Part shown: positions 24,558 to 33,708 of the stretch, in pieces
How positions within the stretch are numbered: position 1 is the first letter of the stretch
Layout: each line of letters starts with the position of its first letter
NCBI GenBank assembly: GCA_020851465.1
Contig: JADZCR010000006.1
Location: 62,001-126,000, forward strand
Source of the DNA: Phycisphaeraceae bacterium
GTDB lineage: Bacteria > Planctomycetota > Phycisphaerae > Phycisphaerales > Phycisphaeraceae
DNA length: 64,000 nucleotides
Reading direction: 5' to 3'
Made by a program: the position numbers and the translations under genes
Notes under the pieces: generated by a model
Database searches by the model: none
What the model saw: only the letters and a program-made list of their open reading frames with translations
What the model was told of the DNA's origin: nothing

Positions 24558-25850
24558 TTACGCCAGCCCGCGAATCATGTAACCCTGAAGCACGCCCGAT
24601 TCATCAGAGTTGAAGAATGCACATTTTCCGTCCGGAGAAAGAAACGGATGCGAATGCATGCTTTTCCAGAAAGCGGTGCGCGTGTCGAGAAGATAGACCC
24701 AGTGATCCAGCGGATCCTGCATCTCCCGTCCAAACTCAGCGATATAGAGTGAGCAGCCGCGATCTCTGTGCGGGTGACAATCGGTGACGAATCGTTTGCC
24801 GGCAATATCAGTGGCAAAGTGAAAAAAGCGAGGTTGCTCAAATGTTCGTGACAGCACGTTTCGTCTCGCGCCGGTTGTGCGCAGGCCGACATGTCCATCG
24901 AACGGTGCCGCTACTCCTTCGACGATTTGCTCCGTGGAAGTTTTTTCTGTCGAGCCATCTGCTGCGGTTGTGGTCACGATCTGATCGGGCAGGCCGCAGG
25001 TGCTGATTGCACTGGTACCGCGCCCACGCCAGCACTGATGTCCCTGGCAATACTCCAATCCATCACGTCCCCACGGTAAGTTTCGGAAGTTGCTGCCGTC
25101 ATCGCGGATCACATGGATGTCCGCGCCGGCAGCTCCTTTACTCCTTCCGCCGCAGAGGATGCGGATATTGCCGTCGGGATCACAGACGTTGTCATGATTC
25201 TGCTGCACCATGATGTCGTGAGAAGCGATCGGATCAAGCGAGCGGCAATATTGCGGGTGCACATTGCACCAGGACGGCCCCGCAAGTACGAGGTCTGCTG
25301 TCGCCTTTTCAATATCACACACGATCATGCCCCAAGGGGCGAGGTTGGTTTTTCCATCTCCAAAAAACCCCGACGTGGCAATCCGCTTGCTATCCGACGA
25401 AATGGTCGAGAGCGGATATATCATGCTGATTTTTGCTTTGGCGCCGGGAAGCGGCGTGTCGAGTACAAGAATGGTTTCTCGGTCGGTGCCGTCAAGACGG
25501 ACTCGTTTCAGTGAAAGTCGTCCGGCGTTAAGCTCGGTTTGATCCTGAAAGTAATAAAACCACTTGCCGTCAGGGGAAATCGACGGCGCGGTCGGCCCCA
25601 GCTCATCAGTCAACGGTACGGGTTGATCTCCTGGCGATTCAGCATTGTAAAGCAGGTAGCGATGAGCGGGGTCATGCCTGTTCGATCCATGCGGATGCGC
25701 AGATCGGTGCATGACAAACCGCTTTGAATCAGGCGTGAAAATCTGCGCTTCCATGTAAATATGGCACGAGGGAATCGCCTCGTGAGTCAGTTGGAAAACT
25801 TCAAGGCCGGCAGGGGAGCGACGGTCCAGCAGGTCAGGGCGTGAGATCAT
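24558..25850 (-). CDS. Oligogalacturonate-lyase-like (PL22) beta-propeller protein
   Basis: A 430-residue protein of the PL22/TolB-like propeller type. It has repeated WD-like blades (SISPDGKWFYYFQDQTE, TISSDSKRIATSGFFG, then SHPFLSPDGKCAFFNSDESG at the end), the last closely resembling the closing blade of oligogalacturonate lyases. Candidate Mn-binding histidines are HPHRDRG near residue 370 and HSHP near 405; HPQYCRSLDPIASHDIM and QNHDN lie at positions expected for the active-site channel. Such enzymes split unsaturated galacturonate disaccharides in the cytoplasm, which agrees with the absence of a signal peptide. The start has AGGTG seven bases upstream. Substrate assignment to pectin fragments rests on family resemblance only. 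Confidence 0.68.
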   Translation of the reverse strand: MISRPDLLDRRSPAGLEVFQLTHEAIPSCHIYMEAQIFTPDSKRFVMHRSAHPHGSNRHDPAHRYLLYNAESPGDQPVPLTDELGPTAPSISPDGKWFYYFQDQTELNAGRLSLKRVRLDGTDRETILVLDTPLPGAKAKISMIYPLSTISSDSKRIATSGFFGDGKTNLAPWGMIVCDIEKATADLVLAGPSWCNVHPQYCRSLDPIASHDIMVQQNHDNVCDPDGNIRILCGGRSKGAAGADIHVIRDDGSNFRNLPWGRDGLEYCQGHQCWRGRGTSAISTCGLPDQIVTTTAADGSTEKTSTEQIVEGVAAPFDGHVGLRTTGARRNVLSRTFEQPRFFHFATDIAGKRFVTDCHPHRDRGCSLYIAEFGREMQDPLDHWVYLLDTRTAFWKSMHSHPFLSPDGKCAFFNSDESGVLQGYMIRGLA

Positions 25851-26103
25851 GGGTTATTCACCTGGATTTGGGAACCAATAAAGTTAGCGACTATTACTAC
25901 AAACGCCTGCTTGATGTCCCGCGTCGATAGGGAACGGATCATTCATTATCTTTTATATCTGCGGATTATTCATAAGAATTCCCTCACTCACTTGTGAGCG
26001 TTTCGATTATGTTGTGCATCAACTTGCTGCGGATCGAGGTACGAAAAATCAATATCATCCGCTTCAAGCAATGAGAACACGGGCCTCATATCGGAGCATC
26101 CTT

Positions 26104-29100
26104 ATGCGTCATCGAATCTCCTCAGCGTTGCTTCTGTTGATTGTTCTGTCACTGTTGCAGCTTACGCCAAGTCGTGCCGCTGATATGCCCACGGATGGCG
26201 CCGCGAAGCTCACGCAGATACTTGGGGCGTCCGACAAGTGGAAGCTGACTCCGGCAACAGGATACGTCTTGGGAACGAAAGCCGGTGTCCCTACCTTGAC
26301 GGGGCCGGCTTCGACGGTTCTGACGGTTGAAAGCTCGGACGTCGTCGCAGCCCCGGTAGAGTTGGAAGTCAAGTATCGCCTGATCGCGCCGAAAGGCTTA
26401 TCAACCTATGTCCAGCTTCAACTGGCGGTCGGCGAGCACCAGGACAAGAAACCACAGTCGATTGACTTATCCGTCAGCTCAACAGACGCAACAAACTATC
26501 TTCGATACACAACAACGGTGAAGGGCGGTACGGTTGGTCCCGCAGCGTCGGGATATCTGCACTTTGCGGCTGTGAGCGAGCGCAGTCTGGGGTGGACGGA
26601 AGAAATGCGGCGGGCGATTGATGCCCAGATTGCCGCTTCACCAAAGATCGAGGAGTCGCTCCTCACCGCTAAGCTGTCCATCACCAACGGACGAGTGCGG
26701 TCGTGGGTCAATGGCCGCTTTGTGAGCGAAACGAAACTCGCCTCTGACTACAACGCCACGGGCAAAGTACGGATCCTGGCTGCGTCAGGATGTGAGCTGG
26801 TTTCGGTTCAGGTCAGACCGCTAGCAGCGCAGCCGACGTTGTTTGAGCCGATTCCCATCGAAGGCCATACCAATAGCGATACGCTCAACGGATCAAAGGT
26901 TGATTTGTCGTCATTGACCGGTGATCATCAGGTTGATGGCGTGCCATTTCAGTTTGTCCCGCCGGCCAATTCGAGAGGCGACCATCTTGACGTAGGTCAG
27001 AGTTGGACGCGATTCGGTTCGATTCCGGGGTACATCGCGGGCAACTTTGGTTCATTCGGCGGGCGTTGGATATCGGCTGACCGCATCGATCCGTCGCGGC
27101 TTTGTTTTTATGTTCCACAAGGTCGTTATAAGGCACTGCATTTGATCGCGGTTGCAGATGATCGCCAGGACGGGGTCCCGGTTGTGGGTGTCCAGTTTTA
27201 CCGCCCCAATGCCGGCCATCCGATGAATTTTTCCGGTACGGTGCCCAACAATAAAGGCAAGGGAGGCGAGGGCAAAGCAGTTCCGATCAAACTCGCCAAT
27301 GGCAAGAGTGCCAAGCTCTATCATGTCACAATTCCACTTGATCCCGATGCGTTTTCCTGGCTGAGCGATCTGGACCTCATCGGCCTGGAGATCACCAAGC
27401 AGATTCATTACTACCGTGGTTACCCCGACCCGCTTGAATACAGTTGGCACGGCGGCGGCCTGCCCAGCTCGGTGCAGATCTACGCCATGACTCTTGAGCG
27501 GGCAGGCGTGGACATTGACATCGTGCCTGAAAATTTCGGGCATGTGTGGACCGCGCCCTCAATGCCGAAGTACTCAATCGACCTGCGCAATGACACGGGC
27601 AAGATGACTAAGGCAAAACTTGTCATCGCCACGACAAGCGAAGACGGAAAGGACACCAGTCGGAAAGAAGTAAATGTCACGCTGCCTGCGGATGGAACAC
27701 TGGTCAAGACACCCATCACACTCAATCCAACCCGCTACGGTCTGCACCAACTGACGGTGACGGTTAAGGCTGGTGATGAAAACGCGAGCTACGAACGGAA
27801 CCTGGCGTTCTTTCACGAGGACACGCGGGACAAGGAACCTTGGCAGCACGGTCACGGTCCCATTCTGGGTTACTGGGGTTGGGGAGGCGCACACGACACA
27901 CCCAAGGCTGACAAGGAAATATCCGTGATGGCTGCTGCCGGCGCGGAAACCTCGACAGCCAATTATGAACTCGGCACACCCGAAGTTCAGGCGATGGCGG
28001 AGAAACACAACTTCGTTTCCGAAGCGGCATTTTTTGGTGGCGTGATGTACTACAACGGCTTTTACGATTGGTACTCCGGCGCGCCGAAGTTCAACCCCGC
28101 TGATCCTGAAGGTTCGGGTAAGGCTCTGGTCGAGGCGATGAAAAAGGGAGGCAAGGCGCAGCCTAGCAAAATCAGCCGGCCGACTTATGTTCCCTTCTTC
28201 GCCGAACCTCATTTTGGCAATATCACCACGGGAATCTGGCCGTCGTACTACGGCGAACCATACACGCTCACCGAGGCTGAGCAGAAGATTTTCGATGATA
28301 TGAAGGTCAAGTTTTTGGCCGGTGCCAAAGCTATCCGCAAGGAGTGGCCCGACCTGAAACTGCTCCTGCCCTATGGCGATCCGATGGTGGCTGCGGTCTT
28401 CCTCCGTCTCGCGCCGGAGACACGTGAATACATCGATGGCTGCGCACTTGATCTGCCGGGCTTTGAGCGATTACCCGAACAGCAGATTAATCAAGTAGTG
28501 CTCAATCGCCTATATCCGATCCTCAAGGACATCCGCCAATACGTGAAGGAACCGTACTTCACTCTTATTGAAGGAACCTGCATCTCATCGAAGGACTTTG
28601 ACACTGGTGAACGCGGTCAGGCGGAAATCGGTATCCGTGACTTCCTGGTGCTCATGGGTTACGGCATCAACAACCTGGAGAGCGGTAACGCGCCTTTCGA
28701 TTGCGCCAACTACTGGGGTGAGAACCACTACGGGGCCGGCTGGCTCACCCGGCTGCCGCTGGCGATGCCCAAACCCGGATACGTCCAATATGCGACGATG
28801 ACCCGCCATCTCAATCGGGCAAATTTCGTCAAATATGTTCCCACCGGTTCTACTTCAACCTACTGCCAACGCTACGACCACTACAAGACCGGCAAGGTTA
28901 TTCACGTGCTCTGGACCATCCGTGGTACGCGGCCTGTCAGCATCCACGTTCCATCCGGAACGACCATCGACGTTTATGACCCCAACGACAATGTCACGAC
29001 GCTCAGGGAAAAGAATGGCGTCGTAACTTTCAATATCGATCAGCTTCCCGTCTATGTGGAGGGTTTGACAGGTGACGCCAAGATCACTCTGGGTAAGAGC

Positions 29101-30186
29101 GATCATTCCGATTCGAAGCCCGGCAAGGAAAGCGAAAAACTCGCCAACCTCGGTGATGGATCGTGGACGATTGTGAAAAAAAGTGACGCGGAATACACCG
29201 GAAATAAGCCGCTTCAGGTAGAGCGTTTCCTCGCGGACATGACGGGTACTTCAGTTGAAGCGCCCAAAGCCCAGGGAAGACGCGCACTGGCGGTACATCT
29301 GGAACCGCAGGATAAAGATCGCGGCGTGATGCCGTTCTACACCACGATTGAGCCGACGAAGCCGATAGCGATTCTCGGTAAAGCAAGCCAGTTGGGATTG
29401 TGGGTCCACGCTTCGAGCGATTGGGGTCGAGTTGTTTATGTTGTGCGTGACGCCAAGGGTGAGAAGTGGCTCAGCGTTGGTACAAAAGACGACTGGAACA
29501 ACGATGACATCCACGGATGGAGTAATTTCTGTTTCGACGGCTGGCGGTATCTGACCTTCCAGTTACCCTCCAACTTGCCCTATGACTCGTACCGTGAAAG
29601 AGGTTCAAGTTGGTGGGGACATTATGGCGGTGATGGCATCGTGGATTTGCCGTTGTCGATTGAAAAGTTGATCGTTGAGCGTCGTCCCAAAGCGATCTAT
29701 GGCAACGATCTGGTTGAAGTCAGCAAAGACGATGTGTTGCTGGGTGACCTCCGGGCGGAATACGCCAGTGAAGACGATAAGGGCAAAGAAGTCATCCGTC
29801 TTTCCCGTCTGCGGATGCCGCCACCTGCCTCTGCGCCTGATTTGACGAATCCGATCGCCGAGCTGGCAGCTACCGGCACAGGTACCCCAACGACGATCAA
29901 AGGAGTGCGCGATCCGGAACACTTCTACGACGGCACACGTTGCCATGTGGATTTTGATCCAGTTGCCGGTGCGAAGACCTACGATGTATGGGTCAGCCCA
30001 TATGAGGATGGTCGTGGCGCACTGAAATTGGGTGCTGCATGGACTGAGCCGGGCAAGCTGATTCAGGGACTGCGCCCGGAAATTACGTTCTTCGCCTTTG
30101 TGACCTACACGGATGCCCAGGGCAAAGTATCGAAACCATCAACTCCGCTGCGTTTCGTACTCAAAGACCGGTTTGGTTACAAATGA
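26104..30186 (+). CDS. Very large secreted modular protein, glycoside-hydrolase-like core
   Basis: A 1360-residue exported protein. It begins with a signal peptide (ALLLLIVLSLLQLTPSRA) chosen over an upstream frame extension because GGAG stands before ATG 26104. Residues about 30-260 look like a jelly-roll (laminin-G/DUF1080-like; VELEVKYRLIAPKG, GRVRSWVNGRFVSETKL). Residues about 270-500 form a second beta domain, about 500-590 an immunoglobulin-like domain (LDLRNDTGKMTKAKLVIATT). Residues about 590-960 look like a TIM barrel (PILGYWGWGGAHDTP, YVPFFAEPHFGNITTG, WPDLKLLLPYGDPM, EPYFTLIEGTCIS), as in clan GH-A glycosidases. About 1030-1250 is another beta-sandwich, and 1260-1360 a fibronectin-III-like domain (AKTYDVWVSPYEDGRGA). 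Candidate acids are in the AEPHF and LIEGT motifs. I do not recognise the whole architecture; a secreted polysaccharide-active enzyme is the best guess. Confidence 0.6.
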   Translation: MRHRISSALLLLIVLSLLQLTPSRAADMPTDGAAKLTQILGASDKWKLTPATGYVLGTKAGVPTLTGPASTVLTVESSDVVAAPVELEVKYRLIAPKGLSTYVQLQLAVGEHQDKKPQSIDLSVSSTDATNYLRYTTTVKGGTVGPAASGYLHFAAVSERSLGWTEEMRRAIDAQIAASPKIEESLLTAKLSITNGRVRSWVNGRFVSETKLASDYNATGKVRILAASGCELVSVQVRPLAAQPTLFEPIPIEGHTNSDTLNGSKVDLSSLTGDHQVDGVPFQFVPPANSRGDHLDVGQSWTRFGSIPGYIAGNFGSFGGRWISADRIDPSRLCFYVPQGRYKALHLIAVADDRQDGVPVVGVQFYRPNAGHPMNFSGTVPNNKGKGGEGKAVPIKLANGKSAKLYHVTIPLDPDAFSWLSDLDLIGLEITKQIHYYRGYPDPLEYSWHGGGLPSSVQIYAMTLERAGVDIDIVPENFGHVWTAPSMPKYSIDLRNDTGKMTKAKLVIATTSEDGKDTSRKEVNVTLPADGTLVKTPITLNPTRYGLHQLTVTVKAGDENASYERNLAFFHEDTRDKEPWQHGHGPILGYWGWGGAHDTPKADKEISVMAAAGAETSTANYELGTPEVQAMAEKHNFVSEAAFFGGVMYYNGFYDWYSGAPKFNPADPEGSGKALVEAMKKGGKAQPSKISRPTYVPFFAEPHFGNITTGIWPSYYGEPYTLTEAEQKIFDDMKVKFLAGAKAIRKEWPDLKLLLPYGDPMVAAVFLRLAPETREYIDGCALDLPGFERLPEQQINQVVLNRLYPILKDIRQYVKEPYFTLIEGTCISSKDFDTGERGQAEIGIRDFLVLMGYGINNLESGNAPFDCANYWGENHYGAGWLTRLPLAMPKPGYVQYATMTRHLNRANFVKYVPTGSTSTYCQRYDHYKTGKVIHVLWTIRGTRPVSIHVPSGTTIDVYDPNDNVTTLREKNGVVTFNIDQLPVYVEGLTGDAKITLGKSDHSDSKPGKESEKLANLGDGSWTIVKKSDAEYTGNKPLQVERFLADMTGTSVEAPKAQGRRALAVHLEPQDKDRGVMPFYTTIEPTKPIAILGKASQLGLWVHASSDWGRVVYVVRDAKGEKWLSVGTKDDWNNDDIHGWSNFCFDGWRYLTFQLPSNLPYDSYRERGSSWWGHYGGDGIVDLPLSIEKLIVERRPKAIYGNDLVEVSKDDVLLGDLRAEYASEDDKGKEVIRLSRLRMPPPASAPDLTNPIAELAATGTGTPTTIKGVRDPEHFYDGTRCHVDFDPVAGAKTYDVWVSPYEDGRGALKLGAAWTEPGKLIQGLRPEITFFAFVTYTDAQGKVSKPSTPLRFVLKDRFGYK

Positions 30187-30258
30187 TGAGGCAGGCTTTA
30201 GTTGGCACCGCTCCGCACGGGCACGGATAATGGATGTTCAGTAACGACGGTCGTAGAT

Positions 30259-32199
30259 TCAACGTCCCTGCACCGCGGCCCGTTCCGCGTTGCTGCTGTT
30301 CATCACCTTGTTGATCCGCGCCGCGACGATACCGGCCTGCTTGTCCATATCGAGATCCTTCAATAAGTCTCGATATCGCCGGCCGACTTGATACCAGTTG
30401 CTTTGCTTGCGGAATTCCGGCGACATAGGACCGGGTTCTTCACACTTGGCCCACGTCTGATCGTAAAGGAGCGGGATTTTCTTTTCCTGGTTGCTGTCGC
30501 GTAACAAAGTCTCGGTTTTTTCCAGCGCGACGAGGATGAACGGACCGGCATTGACGTAACGGTTGATGATGTCTTCGTAACACTTTCCCGCTTTCTTGAT
30601 ATCGCCGGCTTTTTCCCACATCGCCGCCTGCGCCATGCGGGTTTCTGCGCAAAGGTCCGCACGGCTACCCATCATCTTGAAGACGGTCTCCCAGAGAGCG
30701 TTCTGTTCCTCGATATCGGGTACGGTCTCGACCATCGGCTTGAGAATTTCAAGAGTGAAATCGGGATAATCCTTGCCGCAGAGTTTGTTGAGCGTGTCCG
30801 CCCAGCGTCGCTTTTGCTCGAGCGACATTCGGCCGGATTTCGCAAGCTCACGGATTCCGAACCAGCCGTATGCGTAACCGGGTGATTGCCGTAGGCCTGC
30901 TTCGAGCAAGGTAAGCTCACTTTCGAGTCCAGGACGGCGCGGCAGAGTGTCGGCAAGCGGGGGAACTTCATCCTTGCCGTTTGTCGCTTTATTGGCTGCT
31001 TGATTCCCCGTCGGTTTACTTGCGGAGGTTTGCGGTTGAGAGGTTGATACCAACAGCGGCGGGGGAGAGAATTCCGCTTTATTATTTTCGAGTGACATAA
31101 GCCGTGCAGCGGCGTCGGTGAATGCGACTGCCGCTTGTCGTTGCGGTTCCTTCGTGCCGATGAGTTCAGCGGTCAACCCCACCAATGCATCGGGAATCAT
31201 TTTGCCTGTTTGCGGGTCGAGGACGACGCCGCGGATCGTCGTGAAATTACTGTAGCGACCGGTTCTGAAATTCCACGCACCGCGGGTGCCTTTTGCCTGA
31301 AGATATCCGACCCAGGCATGACCGATCTCCGAGCTTTGGCCGACGGTGTAGGCAGTCGGCACACCGATCGCTTTACCGACGGATGAGGCGAAATAGGCCT
31401 GATCGGCGCAGACTCCGCCGTATTGAAGAATGTTGGGCAGATTGAAGCCGCGTCTCGTCACTTCCTTAGGTGTGTTTTGGAAGTAATGGCTGTAGTCGTA
31501 TTTGATGGAGTAGAAAAGTTGACCTACTGCGGAATTACCCTTGTATTTATTGAGTGCCCACTGCATTTCACGGATCGACGCGGTTGAGTCCACGACAAAG
31601 ACAAGCATTTCAGTCGGCACATACTTGAGGCCAAAAAGCATCTGCCCCTCGTGATCGGTAAAAAAGTCAAAGAGGGCGACGGGATCGGGAGCCTTGACTT
31701 CATTTTCGTTGATTTGCCGGGAAAGCTCCTGATCGTGAACGACGCATATCGCGGCAGTCAGTGTGTGGAACGGATCGAGCTGCTTTTCGTGCGTTTTGCG
31801 GAGTTTATTCAGGAGCTGGTAAACAGCATCGAGGTGATCTTCGGGGCGTACCGCAAATACCACGGCTCGCGCCAGGTCGGGATTAGCTCGCAGATAGCGG
31901 AGCATCTCCACGCGGTCGAAGTCAGGACCGGAGCCGACTTGTGACAGTTGTGCAGCTAATCGTCTCGCGCTGGCGACCTCAACAAACGTATTGGTTTCAG
32001 TGATGGGTACATGCGCGATGACCTGATCGAACAGCCTGCCCAGTTGGCGCGCAGCCAAAGCGAGATCTTTGGATGACTCAGCCGCGTCGAGGATCTGATC
32101 GATGCGTTGACGAACTACAGGGAGCGATTCCGCACGGGTAGCGGCGGTGATCACATGATAGAGCACAAGGCTCATCATCACGCACAGGAGATGGCGCAT
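30259..32199 (-). CDS. Secreted transglutaminase-like protein with TPR-type C-terminus
   Basis: A 646-residue exported protein with a signal peptide ending near TRAE (residue 24). A helical region (30-220) precedes a transglutaminase-like core with the putative nucleophile C264 in GGVCADQAYFASSVGKAIG and H294 in EIGHAWVGYL. The third member would be Asn310 or a nearby residue (GAWNFRTGR), as no Asp is in the usual place. A Gln/Ser/Thr/Pro-rich linker lies near residues 390-425, and the rest (430-640) is helical with TPR-like spacing. Such proteins are often cysteine peptidases or cross-linking enzymes of the envelope. The gene may be leaderless (see the -10 element at 32206). Its neighbours do not define a role. 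Confidence 0.65.
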   Translation of the reverse strand: MRHLLCVMMSLVLYHVITAATRAESLPVVRQRIDQILDAAESSKDLALAARQLGRLFDQVIAHVPITETNTFVEVASARRLAAQLSQVGSGPDFDRVEMLRYLRANPDLARAVVFAVRPEDHLDAVYQLLNKLRKTHEKQLDPFHTLTAAICVVHDQELSRQINENEVKAPDPVALFDFFTDHEGQMLFGLKYVPTEMLVFVVDSTASIREMQWALNKYKGNSAVGQLFYSIKYDYSHYFQNTPKEVTRRGFNLPNILQYGGVCADQAYFASSVGKAIGVPTAYTVGQSSEIGHAWVGYLQAKGTRGAWNFRTGRYSNFTTIRGVVLDPQTGKMIPDALVGLTAELIGTKEPQRQAAVAFTDAAARLMSLENNKAEFSPPPLLVSTSQPQTSASKPTGNQAANKATNGKDEVPPLADTLPRRPGLESELTLLEAGLRQSPGYAYGWFGIRELAKSGRMSLEQKRRWADTLNKLCGKDYPDFTLEILKPMVETVPDIEEQNALWETVFKMMGSRADLCAETRMAQAAMWEKAGDIKKAGKCYEDIINRYVNAGPFILVALEKTETLLRDSNQEKKIPLLYDQTWAKCEEPGPMSPEFRKQSNWYQVGRRYRDLLKDLDMDKQAGIVAARINKVMNSSNAERAAVQGR

Positions 32200-32205
32200 A
32201 GCCGA

Positions 32206-32211
32206 ATTATA
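32206..32211 (-). promoter_or_regulatory. Perfect -10 element six bases before a start codon
   Basis: TATAAT on the minus strand ends six bases before the ATG at 32197-32199. Transcription would start on, or next to, the A of the start codon, giving a leaderless mRNA, and no ribosome site is seen. No good -35 was found at the right distance. Confidence 0.35.
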
Positions 32212-32311
32212 AGATCGTCATACGCGGCAACGGTGCAGATCGCATCCTCCTGCCGGAAGGCGATTTCACAGAACGCTATTGGAGCAAAGGAGCTTTTACG
32301 CCAGTACGGAC

Positions 32312-33376
32312 TTAGTTGATGGTGACCTCTTTACCCTTTGCCGCCGATTCATAGATCCCGTCAAGCATTTTCTGGACCATCTGGCCGTGTTCCGCCGGTG
32401 CGAGGGTCGGCTTGTTGTACAGCACATGATCAACGAAGTTGCGCATTTTGAGCTGGAAGTGATCGCCGTAGCCGTTGGGGGAGAGATAGCTGGGTGTCTG
32501 ATTCACCATGTAGCCGGCCTCGTCCTTGAAAATCACCGGCGGATCCCAGTTCGCCCCGCCTTTTTCACCCATAATCGAGAAGCCGAATACGTCTTTATCA
32601 ATATGTGACACAAAGCTGCTTTCCAGCGAGAGCACTGCGCCATTTTCAAATCGAATTTGACCGACGGCGAGATCCTCGACGTTGTAGGTTTTGTGGTCCC
32701 AGTTCGGCCACATCGAGATGGTGTTTGATTTTTTATTTCCGAGATAGGTCCATGTCTGCCCGGTAGCCGCGATTGGGCGAGGCGATCCCATGACAAAATG
32801 TGTGACTTCGAGGATATGCACGCCGATGTCGATCATCGGTCCGCCGCCTTGAAGCTCTTTGCGACCAAAGACACCCCAGTTAGGAATACCTCGGCGGCGC
32901 AGAGCCTGACAGCGGGCGTACATGATTTTGCCGAAGGTGCCTTCTTCTACCGACTTGCGGAGGTATTCCGTGTTGGCTCCGAAACGCCACTGGAAACCGA
33001 TAACGAGTTTCTTTTTATGCTTGGCCGCGGCGTCGAGCATCTGCTGACCCTCGCGAGCGTTCATGGCCAGCGGCTTTTCAACCAGGACATGCGCACCGGC
33101 AGCGAGTGCGGCAATGGTGCAGGGGGCATGCAGACCGTTGGGCGTGCAAACACTGACGGCATCAAGATTGGCCTTGGCCAGCATCTCGTGATAGTCGGTG
33201 TAGGTTTGCGAGACGTTGTAGGTTTTTGCGTGACGGGCCATGGCGGCTTCGTTGACATCCGCCAACGCGACGATTTCGACATCGTCCATCTGCTGAAGGT
33301 AGGTCATATGCGCGCCTGCGATACCGCCGGCACCGATGATTCCGATGCGAAGTTTTTTGGAATTTTTAGTGGCCAA
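32312..33376 (-). CDS. Gfo/Idh/MocA-family oxidoreductase
   Basis: A 354-residue NAD(P)-dependent sugar or inositol dehydrogenase. The Rossmann motif GAGGIAGAH is at residues 15-23, followed by ALADVN. The catalytic-Lys motif EKP is at 100-102, and GGGPMIDIGVH (177-187) supplies the Asp183 and His187 typical of the family active site. No signal peptide or Tat motif is present, unlike many planctomycete relatives, so it is cytoplasmic. GGAG lies 14 bases before the ATG, a wide spacing. Such enzymes oxidise or epimerise pyranosides, and this one closes the carbohydrate-rich region; its substrate is not evident. Confidence 0.9.
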   Translation of the reverse strand: MATKNSKKLRIGIIGAGGIAGAHMTYLQQMDDVEIVALADVNEAAMARHAKTYNVSQTYTDYHEMLAKANLDAVSVCTPNGLHAPCTIAALAAGAHVLVEKPLAMNAREGQQMLDAAAKHKKKLVIGFQWRFGANTEYLRKSVEEGTFGKIMYARCQALRRRGIPNWGVFGRKELQGGGPMIDIGVHILEVTHFVMGSPRPIAATGQTWTYLGNKKSNTISMWPNWDHKTYNVEDLAVGQIRFENGAVLSLESSFVSHIDKDVFGFSIMGEKGGANWDPPVIFKDEAGYMVNQTPSYLSPNGYGDHFQLKMRNFVDHVLYNKPTLAPAEHGQMVQKMLDGIYESAAKGKEVTIN

Positions 33377-33708
33377 GGGAATGCTCCGAGTTAGTGGTGG
33401 GGGTGGGAATGAAGCGGAGAATTATGGAGACAAGCCCCCTTTGGAGCAAATCACATGTGAAAAGTGTTGGCGCAATGGATTAAGGGGACGATTTCCCGCA
33501 ACGCGGCTCCAGCCATTGCCATGAGGCCACAGCCCAATCAGAGAAGGTTTGGTGGTTCCAATACAAATTTTTCCTTCTTAAGAAAGAACCTTCAGGGGAC
33601 CTGGCCGACTAATCAGAGTAGAGACCGATAGTGAGGATGGGCGGAATTGCCCTTGGCGATTATGAGGTAACGTACTAAACTTAAGTAACCGGAAATCAGG
33701 AGCTGCGC
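33377..33708. other. Divergent intergenic region with nested inverted repeats
   Basis: No gene is seen. Inverted arms GAAGGTT (33542-33548) and AACCTTC (33586-33592) enclose a second palindrome TTCTTAAGAA (33574-33583). This lies between the divergent oxidoreductase and VWA genes and may be a regulatory site. AGGAG at 33698-33702 is the ribosome site of the VWA gene. Confidence 0.4.

Noticed and set aside
27574-28212. 212-codon minus-strand frame inside the 1360-residue protein gene
   Set aside because: Antisense shadow with no ribosome site or motif.
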